Of a DNA stretch of 64,000 nt, positions 1 through 11,300 are shown one piece after another; position 1 is the stretch's first letter, and every line of letters starts with the position of its first letter. Origin of the DNA: Adineta ricciae (Eukaryota > Rotifera > Eurotatoria > Adinetida > Adinetidae). A program made the translations under genes and the position numbers. The stretch covers positions 434,001-498,000 of the forward strand of contig CAJNOJ010000045.1 of assembly GCA_905250025.1 (NCBI GenBank), written 5' to 3'. Below the pieces are notes generated by a model. That model searched no databases. It was not told the origin of the DNA and saw nothing but the letters and a program-made list of their open reading frames with translations.

Positions 1-1475
1 GATTGCACTTATTCCTCGCACAAGTGGTACAGATTCTTGTGAATTTGTTGTGAAAGTAATATGCACATATTAGATTTTGAAGAAAAATGTTCTTTTCCTC
101 GAACTTTCAGGTCGAAAATGCTCAACAAGCGAATTTTAGTGCGGTGATTATATATAATTATGAAGACACCTTACTACCAATGGGATCATCATCAAAAGGT
201 GAGCAGAGAAAGAGATCATATCTAATACTTCTCTATTATGATTGTAATTTAGATGTTCATATTCCATCAACAATGATTACACATACTGATGGCTTGTTCC
301 TGATTTCGCATTACTTGTATAATAAAACAACAGTGAATGCTACTCCAATGTAAGCATCCGCTTCTTCGTAGTGTAAAAGAATTCTTCAATGTACATAATA
401 GGTATTATGTCAAATTAATTCCTGAACCACCATTTAAACTTGGAGTCTACATGATACCATTTATTGTTGTTATAGCTGTTTCATTTCTTGGTCTCGTTGG
501 TTTTATTGTATGAATTCCTTTTATTGCCTGTTGATATTGATGTTGAAGTGAAATAATGTCCTTTTTGTTTGTTTAGTTGGTGAAATGCCATTTGGAACGA
601 CGTCGAACGCGTCGTCATCGTTTGCCACGATCAGCCCTCAAACAGTTGAAAGTGAAAAAGTTTGTGAAAACTGACCCGTGGGAGGTGTGCATTATTTGTT
701 TGGATGAATTTGAAGAAGGAACGAAGCTACGTATTCTACCTTGCGATCATGGTCAGTTACTCTAGGTTAAAACCATCTCCATAGATTGATTTGTTCGTTT
801 ACAGCATATCATATGAAATGTATCGATCGTTGGCTCATTGACCATCGACGACAATGTCCAGTGTGTAAACGCTATGTCTTTCCTAATCATGATCATTCTG
901 ATGATGAAGAAAACGGTGATCGTCCACAACAAAGAGCATCTACAGAACACACACCGTTGATAAGTTCAAGTACCACCGATACCATTAATACTCCATCAAA
1001 TCTTCATTATTTGCCTCGTACGTGTCTTTACCTCTCACAACAATCATTGTCTTTGTGTCTTTCAGACGTTCGTCGCATGCTCAATCCGCTACAGAATGAT
1101 GTTCGCAGGATTTCAAATGTATCAAGCAATTCATCAGGTAGTATCGAAAATCTGTCTTCGTCGTCGCGACAAACTGCGACAACCACAGAAATCATATTCA
1201 ATCAACCATCAATCAATTCTCGACACTATGGTAGCATTGATGAGTCGTCAAGAACGGCACAACGTCGTGCTCATCGTTACTTTGATACATTCAATGAAAC
1301 AACGAACGATATTACGACATCGATGCGTTCAATCGTCGACCAGACCAATGGTATCGAAACAACTGATGAAGAAGATGACCAAATGCATTCAGTTATCACA
1401 AGTTCGGAAGATAATCCATCTTACGTTCCTACTGACGAAGAATCGGCTAGAGACACGACTAACATACATTTGTAA
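1..1475 (+). CDS. PA-TM-RING E3 ubiquitin ligase, RNF13/RNF167-like (5' partial)
   Basis: The window opens inside the gene. Exon 1 reads IALIPRTSGT..CEFVVK and continues after a short intron as VENAQQANFSAVIIYN, the end of a protease-associated (PA) lumenal domain. An exon near 402-510 gives PEPPFKLGVYMIPF followed by a hydrophobic membrane segment. The next exons give a basic linker and a RING-H2 finger: CIICLDEF, then after an intron YHMKCIDRWL and CPVCKR, with all zinc ligands present. The C-terminal 200 residues are Ser/Thr-rich and acidic. Family members are endosomal or lysosomal membrane ligases. A 48-nt GT..AG segment at 1018-1065 lies in frame without a stop and is probably an intron. 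The family is secure; the exact orthologue (RNF13, RNF167 or goliath) is not decided. Confidence 0.88.
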
Positions 1476-2023
1476 AATTTGTTCATTTCTGTATGTGAAA
1501 GAGTATACTGCTATTTCGCTTTTGTCGCTCAACTGTTTATTCTGTTTAACTATTAAACGCAAGTATACTTGAAAGTGAATACTGTCTGGATAATCTGTTA
1601 CTGACTATAGCGTTTTTCTCGTCCTTATGTACGTGTTTACATTTGTGATACAATTTTCTGGTTTTTGTCTTTTATATTTCAATAATATATAAAATTTGAT
1701 TTTTTTCAATAACTAACTCAAATCGATGCTAAACAACCTTCAACGACACCGAAAACAAATACAAGGTACACAGTACACGAATTATCGATACAGGCATGTT
1801 TGTCCATACATACGTCCGCAACACGAACAGTATCATCCAGGGGTATACATATAAATTCTTTGTCTTCGCTGCGGACGCATCACTCTCTAGCAGTATATAT
1901 TTCGTTCGTCCGTCTGTAACGACTATATAAAATAAGAGATGATCTATTCATTTATTCATACTTATTCTGTGTTTCCGTCGATGTTGTCGTATACAAATAT
2001 GCGAGCTACAAGAAAAAAAAACC
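1476..2023. other. Intergenic, 3' flank of the RING ligase
   Basis: AT-rich sequence with no supported gene. It contains the presumed 3' UTR of the upstream RING gene. I see nothing else specific. Confidence 0.5.
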
Positions 2024-2106
2024 TTTTCAAACGTGATCACCGGTTATCAGGAACGCTTCGATAATTGACACGGCGTGTCTGATGACCGGTGAAAACTGTG
2101 TGAAAA
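2024..2106. ncRNA. Candidate microRNA hairpin 1
   Basis: Arms at 2037-2050 (TCACCGGTTATCAG) and 2079-2092 (CTGATGACCGGTGA) pair at 13 of 14 positions. After a 2x2 internal loop the pairing resumes as ACGC/GCGT, leaving a 16-nt terminal loop. Below, TTTTCA (2024-2029) pairs with TGAAAA (2101-2106) across an internal loop. Size and shape fit a pre-miRNA. The strand cannot be read from the fold. I do not recognise a known family. Confidence 0.5.
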
Positions 2107-2137
2107 TCGTTTGTCATCGGTTAGTATTCATTCTTGG

Positions 2138-2212
2138 CGCACTTTCACTGTTCGATGTGCCTCCCTTGGGTACATGCAAAGACTAGGGAGATGCAGGGAC
2201 GGTGATAATGCG
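2138..2212. ncRNA. Candidate microRNA hairpin 2
   Basis: A long imperfect fold. CGCACTTT pairs with ATAATGCG (6 of 8), CACTGTTC with GGACGGTG (8 pairs, two G-U), and TGC plus CTCCCT with AGGGAG plus GCA. The terminal loop is 18 nt. Small internal loops separate the blocks, as in animal pre-miRNAs. It lies 32 nt after hairpin 1. Confidence 0.48.
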
Positions 2213-2300
2213 TAGAAGAAAACTATTTTCTTTCGTTTTATTCATGTTTAATGCGTATTAACTACTGTTCTGCTGTGCCACGCTATGCGAATCGAAAGTC

Positions 2301-2398
2301 AGCGAAGTACAGCAAACAGTTGCTAATGCCATTGTCATTTGCCAAAATGATTCGATTTAAAATGTGTCTGTTAGGCAACTGTTCAGTTATACCTCGCT
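2301..2398. ncRNA. Candidate microRNA hairpin 3
   Basis: AGCGA/TCGCT, GTA/TAC and AACAGTTGC/GCAACTGTT pair in order, followed by TAA/TTA with one bulged G. The 44-nt terminal loop is longer than usual for an animal pre-miRNA, which lowers confidence, but the nested blocks with small internal loops are unlikely by chance. Confidence 0.4.
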
Positions 2399-2492
2399 CG
2401 GATACATGAATGAGCGATGTATCACCGGACAGTAGTCCAATTGACACATGTTCATCGATGATCGATTGTCTGTCTTGCTCGAAAGTTTATTT

Positions 2493-2550
2493 CACTGTAT
2501 TTCCTACCTCGCTATTGAAAATGAAACAGCGAGTGTAGGTGATAGCAGTG
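2493..2550. ncRNA. Candidate microRNA hairpin 4
   Basis: CACTG/CAGTG, TAT/ATA, CCTAC/GTAGG and CTCGCT/AGCGAG pair in register with single-base bulges and one 2x2 mismatch. This gives about 19 pairs around a 14-nt loop, a compact pre-miRNA-like shape. Confidence 0.48.
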
Positions 2551-3063
2551 GCTTGAATTCATTCGGGAATGCATTTACAATTTTCTCTTACGACTCGACA
2601 TCTCGTTTCCAGTAATTATGAAAATCAATCTCAATGATGTTAATATTTAGATTTATCGGTAAACGATGACGTATGGACTGAAATTGATTGTTTGAAGATT
2701 ATACAGTGAACAATATACGAATTACTGCTACATAGATTATCATATTTCTCACTTGAATAGTAGTACATTTATAGCTAGGATTATGCTAAAAAGTGGACAG
2801 TTAATTGACTGGAAGACAAATAGATCGAAGAGAAGCATATGTATACATATAAGTGTAAGTGCAGTAAAAGATGTTGACAGCAGTGTATTGGTTCGTAATG
2901 AACAAGCAAATAGGCAGTTTTGAAACTAATCAAGCGTATGTTTTGGTCATCATTTTAATAAATGTCAATAAAAACAGAATGTGTGAAAAAATATAGACTT
3001 AGTAGATGCTACATACTCGCACAGCTAGGTTACTGCCTTACTGTTGCCTTTCGATTTCGAACA
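2551..3063. other. Intergenic with one weaker fold-back
   Basis: Non-coding. A weaker inverted repeat occurs at 2623-2689 (AATCAAT..TCA against TGA..ATTGATT, large loop), possibly a fifth member of the hairpin run. The rest shows nothing I can name. Confidence 0.4.
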
Positions 3064-4303
3064 TCAATAGTATACATCAAGCAGGGTACCATTTACATTC
3101 ATAGAATGAGGTCTATATTCTTTCGACACGTAGCGATTTGGATGTTGCCGATTTCTTAGTGGTTGACCATTCGACGCGCAGAGAATAAATTCATTCGTAT
3201 CAAAGTAGTGCGACTGTGTCTTATGTTTCCTATTGAGTTCTTTCGGTGCGGGTGTTGATTTTCTCTGATTGAATGAAAGCAAATCCGATCGGTTATCTGG
3301 ATTACTGGCATACATAGGATTTTTCAATGGCATCGAAGGTATTGCATTGTCTCTTTGTGGGCTGGATTGCCGATGTAATGGTGTTGTGTCAATGGACTTG
3401 TGATGTAAGAGGAGATTTGGTTGCGAACTAGCTAATGTAGGAGATGGTGCTAACCACAGTGGATTGGTACTGATCGGAACACCGCTCCCATTGATCAAAC
3501 GATTCTCAAAATGTGGATTGAAGTGCATGCGATGCCTCTCATCGTGGTAGAGACGTGTTTCTGAAGGAGTTCTATGTCCATTCTGTATATAATGATGTTG
3601 GTGATGGTTGTGGGCAGTCGGGTCGTTCCGCGAAGGTGATTTTATTTGTGAAACATCTTTGGCTAAATCGTAGTCATTGTTTCTAGTCAATATTTTCCTA
3701 CGAGAGAAAAACGAGAAGAGTCAAATATTTTCTCAGTCGTGATACGTACTTGGGAACAGGGGCGATTTGTGGTGGACGGAAACGATAAACTGGTAGTTTG
3801 TTGTGTTGTTGTGTGTCTATATGTTCGATGTTGCCATCAGTATCCGTAAAAATTGAACTTGTTTCATCTTTGAGAAAATCGAAAGCTAGGCTAACGGTTT
3901 CTACCTACAAGAAAAGAGTGACTGTTGTATTGAATGAGATATATGTGAATGAAGTAATATCATACCGGATCAAGAATAGGATCAGTTTGAGAAGTTGTTA
4001 ATTTGTTACGTTCAAAACTATCACTGTTTTTGCGTTCATCGGTTACTGACATAGAGTTTGTTGAAATCTGGTGACGCATTCGATTATCATCCGGATCTAG
4101 CGCCGAATAACCAACAATTGTTGGCTGAAAAAAAAACAACAACATTGAATATAGATTCGCGTGGATTCATTATTATGAATGAGTCTCAATTCAGTTTTTA
4201 TCACCTTTGATCCAAAGCACATCTCATAACTAGATCGTAGTTTTGCAGTGACGAACGCAGTAAACCTTGTTGGTGTTTGAAACTCATGTTTGAGGCGTAC
4301 CAT
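3064..4303 (-). CDS. Unrecognised disordered protein, four exons
   Basis: Four exons join in frame on the minus strand. The first starts at an ATG at 4303 (MVRLKHEF) and ends CFGSK. It joins PTIVGYSALDPDD at a good polypyrimidine-CAG acceptor. The third runs VETVSLAFDF..RPPQIAPVPK, and the last (3064-3697) begins after a 52-nt intron (3698-3749). The product is hydrophilic and rich in Asn, His, Pro and Ser. It has no membrane segment or domain I recognise, but carries tyrosine motifs such as NPMYASN and ends DVYY. The PTB-like protein lies just upstream on the same strand, and its last visible exon ends at a strong donor (GAG|GTAAAT, near 4779), so these exons might be the 3' half of that gene. 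The function is unknown. Confidence 0.55.
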
Positions 4304-4736
4304 GTTAACCGATTAGATCATTTCAAGTAAATACTGCTCTCCAGACCAAAAGGAATAATGTCAGAGAGATGTTAATCTTTACATCGATGAATAATGCACT
4401 CGAATATTGTTGTTACATTTAAAGTGAGAGTATACATGAGTACAGGAAAGAGAAAGAGAAAGAGAATGAAAGATTGTATGTATGTTTAGCCAACAGAAGA
4501 TGATGACAAAAAAGGCGGCAACAACGACTGTCGGTTACTTCTAATCAAGACTATGAGGAGCGAAAACGAGAAAGAAAGTCTAATCGCTCACTAAATTTAC
4601 TCTTTCTCTTTTTGCTTCTCATATATACGTATATCAACAAGGATTTCTCTTTCTTCTTGTATTTCGCATTTCACTCAATACAATTAATGAGTTATTAATT
4701 GATAGAGAAAAAAAGGATGACCTTGGATATGGAATC
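4304..4736. other. Spacer or long intron between minus-strand exon blocks
   Basis: Contains pyrimidine-rich stretches on the minus strand (complement of runs such as AAAGAGAAAGAGAAAG near 4446) but no coding exon I can support. It is either intergenic or one unusually long intron joining the blocks on each side. Confidence 0.4.
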
Positions 4737-5539
4737 CTAGGTAGCACAGATCGACATGAGAAATATATGTTTTCCATTTACCTCGGTGCTTTTCCATGCT
4801 TGTGCTCGCTGAACATCACCATGTTTGGTATGCAGCGTATCGTAATCTTTCGGTGGGAATAGAATCGGCTCGTGAGAATCAATTTTCTTCTGAAATTCTT
4901 CAGTAAGTGTTTTTATTGGATCAACGCGTGCTTCTTTTCGACTCTCGTTTGTTGATACTGTTGTTGTCGGTGATGAGACGGTCGATGAAGATGTTTTTTG
5001 TGCTTTCGCTGCATTGAAACGTTCAATATCCAATAAATTCCTATCGAGCAATTGCTGTTCCAATTGGCAGATTCGAAAACGATGATTCTCAGAAGATAGA
5101 TATGCACGTAAGCGAGAGAGAAATTTTTGAGCAACACGCGATGAATCACATCGATAAACATGAACAAATGCAGGATAATGCTGACCAGTCAACGGTGAAA
5201 TATATACTACACCTAATTAAAATTGTTAACAAAACCTCTTCATTCGAAATGCGATTACATACCAACGTTATTATGTAAAGTAGGTTTGCCAACTGTCGAA
5301 CCAGCAATCATCGTCGCTGGTACGATGGTTGAAAATTTGGGTTCGTTATTATAAATGATCTTCACACCATCTTTCGATATCGTCACTGATGTTTTAACGA
5401 AATCACGTTTGCTTTTTGCTTGATGAATAATATCAATCGCATCACGTATTGTTTGATCGCTTAGTAATAACGCTGCTGCCGTACAGCCACAATAATCCAC
5501 ATGGAATGTTTTCGGCTTCGATAGTTTATGCAAGGCCAT
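4737..5539 (-). CDS. PTB/PID-like domain protein
   Basis: Exon 1 begins MALHKLSKPKTFHVDYCG at 5539, with an acceptor-like TGTAG 8 nt before the ATG. It ends at GTTG|GTATGT. The next exon continues GVVYISPLTGQHYPAFVHVYR after a short intron, in phase. Residues about 10-130 have a PTB-like pattern: a strand, a helix (DAIDIIHQAK), paired strands (VTISKDGVKIIYN), then YPAFVHVYRCDSS and a C-terminal helix (SRVAQKFLSRLRAYL). A polar, probably coiled tail follows. PTB domains bind NPxY-type motifs or phosphoinositides in adaptor proteins. The subfamily is not clear to me. The reading frame could end at 4737 or be spliced onward from about 4779. Confidence 0.55.
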
Positions 5540-5882
5540 GGAGCATATCTACAGAGGGAAGAAACTTGTCAGTCTGAACTTCGGTCGATAGTAACAAGAA
5601 TAAAAGTAGACTTTCTTACGTGTACATGTGAAAACAAAACATGACTCTAGTTTGCATTCTTTCTATATTTATTAATCAGACACTTAACAAAAAAGAAGAA
5701 AAAGAAAAAAGCAATACGAAGCAAATTCACTCTCCTTATGCCGTTCTTTCCTTCTATTAGCAAAACAGTACCGATATTGTAGGTGTTGTTGGTTGAAAAA
5801 ACAACATCATATAACGTTTCGATTTTTTTCCTCTTCTTCTTCTTCTACATCTTGAAAAAAAAATGCGTTTTTTTCGTGATTC
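5540..5882. other. Intergenic
   Basis: A donor-like ACAC|GTAAGA on the minus strand near 5620 and the acceptor before the PTB start codon suggest a spliced 5' UTR or a trans-splice site. No coding region is supported. Confidence 0.4.
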
Positions 5883-6503
5883 CTACCAATACGATGTTCG
5901 ATTACGAACACAAATCACAACTGAATAAAGAAAAAATGCCCGAATTGATTGTACAAAATGCATAATAATCATTGGCATTGGCATTGGAATTTCAAATTCA
6001 ATGTTAAATTGTTGGAATAAGATCGTATAAAACGAAAGACACATTCCACTCAATGCAATCAAACGATGCATATACGTTCGAAGACCATTTAAGAAACAAT
6101 ACACGACGTGTAAAAGATGAATCAGAAGAAGAACGAAGTTAGTGAGAGAATTATTCAATGAGGAAAATCTATTCAAACGAAAATAATCCGATACGAAGAT
6201 TAGAATGACGATTAGGAAAAGATGACCGATAGAATATCTGTATGAATAGATCTGTACGATCAATGCGAGAAGTATACCAGTAAGAAAAGCATCAATACAT
6301 AACAAGATGTTTGCGGAAATTTCAGAAATGTATTCATAAGTCAAAGCCAAAAGAAGATCAGTATATACGAGAAGAATTATAACAATAATATAAATCGAAA
6401 GTTTTGAAAGAGTTGATTTAACAAGGAAGAAGAGAATACACGCAAGTAGAATAAAGAATAGATAGAGAAAAACTAAAGTTGATTCAACTGAAGCGAATAT
6501 CAT
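5883..6503 (-). CDS. Intronless multi-pass membrane protein
   Basis: A single 206-residue reading frame starting MIFASVESTL. About seven hydrophobic segments are visible: residues roughly 7-29, 34-55, 64-90, 92-110, 120-140, 145-165 and 180-200. There is no signal peptide distinct from the first segment. I recognise no family. The rarity of long open frames in this AT-rich DNA and the regular hydrophobic pattern argue for a real gene. A seven-segment topology invites comparison with chemoreceptors, but I see no diagnostic motif. It sits between the nuclease gene and the PTB gene, all on the minus strand. Confidence 0.6.
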   Translation of the reverse strand: MIFASVESTLVFLYLFFILLACILFFLVKSTLSKLSIYIIVIILLVYTDLLLALTYEYISEISANILLCIDAFLTGILLALIVQIYSYRYSIGHLFLIVILIFVSDYFRLNRFSSLNNSLTNFVLLLIHLLHVVYCFLNGLRTYMHRLIALSGMCLSFYTILFQQFNIEFEIPMPMPMIIMHFVQSIRAFFLYSVVICVRNRTSYW

Positions 6504-6898
6504 AGATTTTCATCAATGATGCGCGCGCACTACCCGTATTTATTTGGTTAAGCAATCGTTCATAAAAATCTTATTCATCTCGTTTTTTTTTGTGTTACTA
6601 TTCAAAACCACTATTTGTCTTGGCAATGAAACATATTTACACATGTTACTCCTTACCTTTGCGTCTCCCCGCACTTGTCATTTTATAATAACTTTATGAT
6701 ATAGATAGAATGATGGTAATGGTTCTTACCATACCTCTCGTTTCTCTTTTTTTATGGTAGGACAACACTGTTAAATCAATGTCTTATCATGTACTTGATA
6801 TTGTACTCTATAAACACATTCTTGATTCTTGTATTTAGTTTTATCTCTCGGTCATCAACACATTCTTTCTTGTCCTTCATCATATGCACATTTTATTC
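6504..6898. other. Intergenic
   Basis: Space between the nuclease stop codon and the membrane-protein start. T-rich with no supported feature. Confidence 0.5.
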
Positions 6899-8263
6899 TC
6901 ATAGAAGATCAGATTTAAACACATTTGCACGATAATATTGTAGCAATTGAATGGATCCTTTCAGTTCCGTTACCAGGTCATTCGAATCTGTTTGGATGAT
7001 CCTAAGAGAGCAACAATCGTTCTTGAAGAAATTTCAAGGAGAAAAGAAAAATAACGAACGGTCGATTTTCGTAAACTTGCTTCGCCCATCGTCGACAAAG
7101 AACATTTAAAACATCGACATCGATACTTCGATAGTGACAGCAAGCGAGAAATTCTGGTGCGACACGTTCAAGTCTCGCTCGATCAATATGGACACGTTGA
7201 CCACAAATCGGTGAAGATCGATTAACTAGAATATTTCGATGTAGAAATCCAACTAATGACGAATACTGATTGCATTTGCTATTCATGTCAAGATAAAGAT
7301 CGTTTAAAATATTTAAATTTCCATCGGTGATAATCACATAGACATGATTCATTTGATCAGTATCAGTTTTCAGCCAAACTAGATGAGTGCGAGGATTGGA
7401 GAGTACAGGTGCGGATACATATGGTGGGTATCGAATCGAATGCCAGCCGAGATAAAAATTACTATGAAAATATGTGTAATCTCTCACTGAAATCGAGAAA
7501 AAAAAAGACGATGATAGAGTTACTGTTGTCGGTAATGATTAAGTTCATTAATAGATTCTTTAATATCATCACGGGCTCGATGCATCATCTGTTTGTGGGG
7601 TCGTTTTGTATATCGTATCGGTTGCCAACGTAAGGTCAATTCCTTGAGAGTGCTACCTTGAAAAATAATCCAATATGATTGATTATTTAGAAAAGGAATA
7701 GAAGATATCGATGTATGCTCACAGTCAACAATACTTGGATGAAGAATGGCATTAAGACGTGTCATATATTTTTCAATGAACCTGAAAGAAATTGAGCGGA
7801 AGTGTTGTTTTCAGGAGGATTCGTTTATACGTGAACTGAAATTCTGACGAAACTCACCATCGATCGACAAAAACTGAGTTTCCTGCCAGGATTCCACAAC
7901 CGAATGGACAATGTTGTTTTAGAAAGTCTAATACTATTGTTTCTGCATCGTACAGTGACACTCGACTCTGTCGAATGAGATCAATTAGACCTGATTTGGT
8001 ATGTTGTTCTCTTGACCAGTCATTCATTCGATCCAAAACGTCTTGTTCATGATGAATGACGATATCTGGACCTGATGGAAAGAAAGGAGACGGATGCAAG
8101 CGTTGACAAGAAAAGGTCTTGAACCTTCGAGAAAGGTTTTCAGATGAAAATCAGTCACTGCTATCGCTATTTCCACAATTGTGTGTACATTCAAATCTAA
8201 TCCGCTCATTTCCAAATCGATCCAGACAAGTAAATTGGGATCACAATCATTTGTCATTGCCAT
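6899..8263 (-). CDS. Oligoribonuclease (REXO2-like) followed by a second, degenerate DEDDh domain
   Basis: Domain 1 starts at ATG 8263 and reads LVWIDLEMSGLD, NDWSREQH, GNSVFVDRW, then HRARDDIKESI. These are the DEDDh residues of REXO2/Orn, which degrades short RNA oligonucleotides in mitochondria and cytoplasm. A 66-nt in-frame intron (7657-7722) interrupts VDC|STLKEL. Domain 2 (about 7480-6899) repeats the fold: HLVWLKTDTDQ, LNILND, CGQRVHIDRARLERVAPEF, HYRSIDVDVLNVLCRRW and, after a further intron, NDLVTELKGSIQLLQYYRANVF. It lacks the first D-x-E motif and the late histidine, so it should be catalytically dead. Whether the domains form one protein depends on one splice: NHYRQQ followed by a stop, or spliced to DYTYFHS. 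The gene lies about 100 nt downstream of the afadin stop codon. Confidence 0.8.
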
Positions 8264-8364
8264 AATGTGAACGAAAATCAAAAGACGTTTATATCTGAGG
8301 AAGAATAAAAAAGAAACATTTATTTTTTGTTCGTGAAGGTAAATGGAAAGACAAAGAAGATTGT

Positions 8365-11300
8365 TTATTCAAATCGAAGCAAATATTTCGGTAAACTAGT
8401 TTGTTCGATTCGTCGATCTTCTTCACACATTCGAGCAGAATTAATCTCGGGCGGAAGATCGTATTCCTGTATGTTTGATACGACGCGACCTTTATGAAAA
8501 CGAGCTTCGCGTTTAGCTAATAGACGATTGAGATCAGCACGCTCAGCTTCGCGGTCGTGTTCGAATTGTTGTAAACGACGTCGTAATCTATGAACAACGG
8601 AAAAGTAAGTCATTAAGAATAATACGATATGAAAGTTTACTCTTCGTCGTAGTTGTTTGAAAGTAAAAGAGAATTCTAAAATTTAGCATTGATGAACAAG
8701 AATTTCAGAGAGTAACAATTACTTCTCGATTGTTCGTTTGTGAGTAGAAGTCGTTAACCCGACGATCGAATTCTTCTTCGATTTGTAAGTTGCTACATAG
8801 AAACAGAATATGAAATTTTTCAAGATTCATATAAATCCTACTTCAATTCTTTGTCTTCATGTTCCGTTCGCTGCGCTTTTGCTAGTAATTTATCGATACG
8901 TTTTCGACGGATTTCGTTCAAATTGGCTCGGTATGTATTGAATAATTTGATCGGTTCTTGTTGTTTTCTTCAAATTAAAAGAGAGAGAAAACAAATAAAC
9001 AACGATCGGACTTGAAACTTTGATCGATCGACAGCTGTCCGACTGATGATATTTTCAAGAACATGAAAATAGCAGCTGGTGAATTAAACACAAAGCTTCT
9101 CTTAGTTAAGAATAAACGATACGGTAAGACATCAAGGTCAGTCAGTTTGTGAACGAATTAGTGACGTTACACTTTAGAGAGAACCATTCAAAATCGAACG
9201 ACTAGAGATGTCGTAAAGAACTTTCGATACTCTCTGTATCGGATTAGACATCGCGAGAGACAAACGATGATTTTACCTTATAAATGCTGATGGTTGATTG
9301 ACAACATCAGTACCATTGATCTGAATAAGAAAATAGTTGGTGTATCAATTTCAAAAAATTGAGAGAGAAGTGTAACTGACTAGATTTGTTTGTTTCACGA
9401 GTGTATTGGGATGCACCATTGATCTTAGTTGATAATTTGCATTCGGATCGGGTGGAATATCTTGGCGAGTCACAGGCCGGGTGGCAGATGCGCTTCGAGT
9501 CATAAACGATTGTGTTCGATTAGCCGAACGTATGAAACTGATTGGTGCACTATTATTCTGTTGATTATGCGAGGATTTCGACAAGGAAAGTTTAGACGGC
9601 GATTCTATTGCATAAGGATTTGATGAAGGAATGGTTGAGGACGATTCGTGCATGTTTGATGGTTGTAGTGAGTTTCTTGTAGATGCTGGTTGATTGGATA
9701 TAATCGAAGAAGTCAACGGCGAAGGAAAACGTGCTAGTTCATTATGTTTCTCTGGTGTTGCATCAAGTAAGGCAGATAGACCATGTCGATTGGCTGCATC
9801 TTTGAGGATCTTCAATGTTACTGAATCACCGCACTGTTTCAGAATTTCAACCGCCCTGAGAATTAAGTATAGAGATAGATCAAAGTGAGATACAAGACTT
9901 ACTTTTCGTGCGTCATATTGACGAGATTAGTTTGATCAACAGTAAGAATCTGATCGCCTACTTGAAGGCGGCCATCTTTTTCTGCTGCACCATTTGGAAT
10001 AATTCCTCGGATGTATATTCCTTGATATGGCTGATAGTCGTTCTTCAGAAAAAAAACAGGATAAAACAGTAATCTGTCGGACATCAACATTTATTCTCTG
10101 TCTTACTGACGCGGAGACCACAGTTAAGCCAAGATTGTTGTTCTTTTTATTCAATACAATCGTTTCTATTCGATCGTGATCACGATTTTCATTCTAAGCG
10201 TACAAACATGAAATCATTGGAACAAAAACACGATGCTTTACTTTTGGCGGTGACATAAATTCCGTCCACATTCCACGGCTGTGTGGATTGAAAAATAAAC
10301 GACATAAAATGGATTGATTGATCGATTCAACGAATTGAAACAACTGCTGAGGTATACCATTCAAACTTTCGAATGTATACCCATCTTCTGGTAATATCAC
10401 TGGTACATCGACATCAGTTTCTTCTGCTAGTTGAACAACTAAACCTTGACGATGTATGCTCTCATCAACATATTTTTGAGCAGCGGTTATCAGTCTAAAA
10501 CGAAGTGTAACTCAATCGAAGTCTTCAACCAAAACTTACGCTTGACTAAAGTCATTGCCGATTGGTAATTCATTTTCATCTAAAACATAGTGGTGCAAGA
10601 CGTATTTCACTTGTAAGGAATTGATTTTCCATGGATTATTCAACAGCAGTTGTTGGACATCATTGACGTCGCACTTCGAACTTTTCAATAATGAACACAA
10701 TTGGTTAACCTTCATTAGATGGCATTCGAATGGAAATTCTAAACCCTGCCGTTGCGCCCATGTGCTAATTGATTTAAGTCTCATAGAAAATCGCTCGCCC
10801 CACGCCGATGAACATAGTTTCAATTCCGGGGTACCGATTATTCGATTGAACAACCAAGTATTGATGTACAGAAATATCTGTGAGAATATTTGTATTGTTA
10901 AACTTGCATTCAGTCGACATTTGTGTAAGAGATCTAACAGTGATGAAAGTAGCTTGAGAAGATCGTCTAATGTTGCCGAACGAGAGATACTAGAAGATTG
11001 TTCGAGATTATCTTGTGTATTGATTAGAGCATACAGATGTTTATCGAGAACACTGTGTAGAAGATTAAGAAAATAATAAAACAAGCGTTGAGTAAATGAA
11101 ACTAAATGTATTTGAATATCTGTTGAAAGTTTGGTTAGATCGCGATCTTGTTTTAAAAAACTTGTAAATTCAGTTATATTGCCGAACCAATAAGCAAGAT
11201 AATCGCCATGATGTTGAGACTCCTAAACGAATAGTTCGTTATTTGTACAGATCGTAACAAACGAATGCATACTTCGATCTTCTTGTTGAACATATCTTCA

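Noticed and set aside
2401..2476. Possible further hairpin between candidate hairpins 3 and 4
   Set aside because: Blocks GACAG/CTGTC and CAATTGA/TCGATTG pair, but the arms differ by about 10 nt in length; only a small GATACAT/ATGTATC fold is clean.
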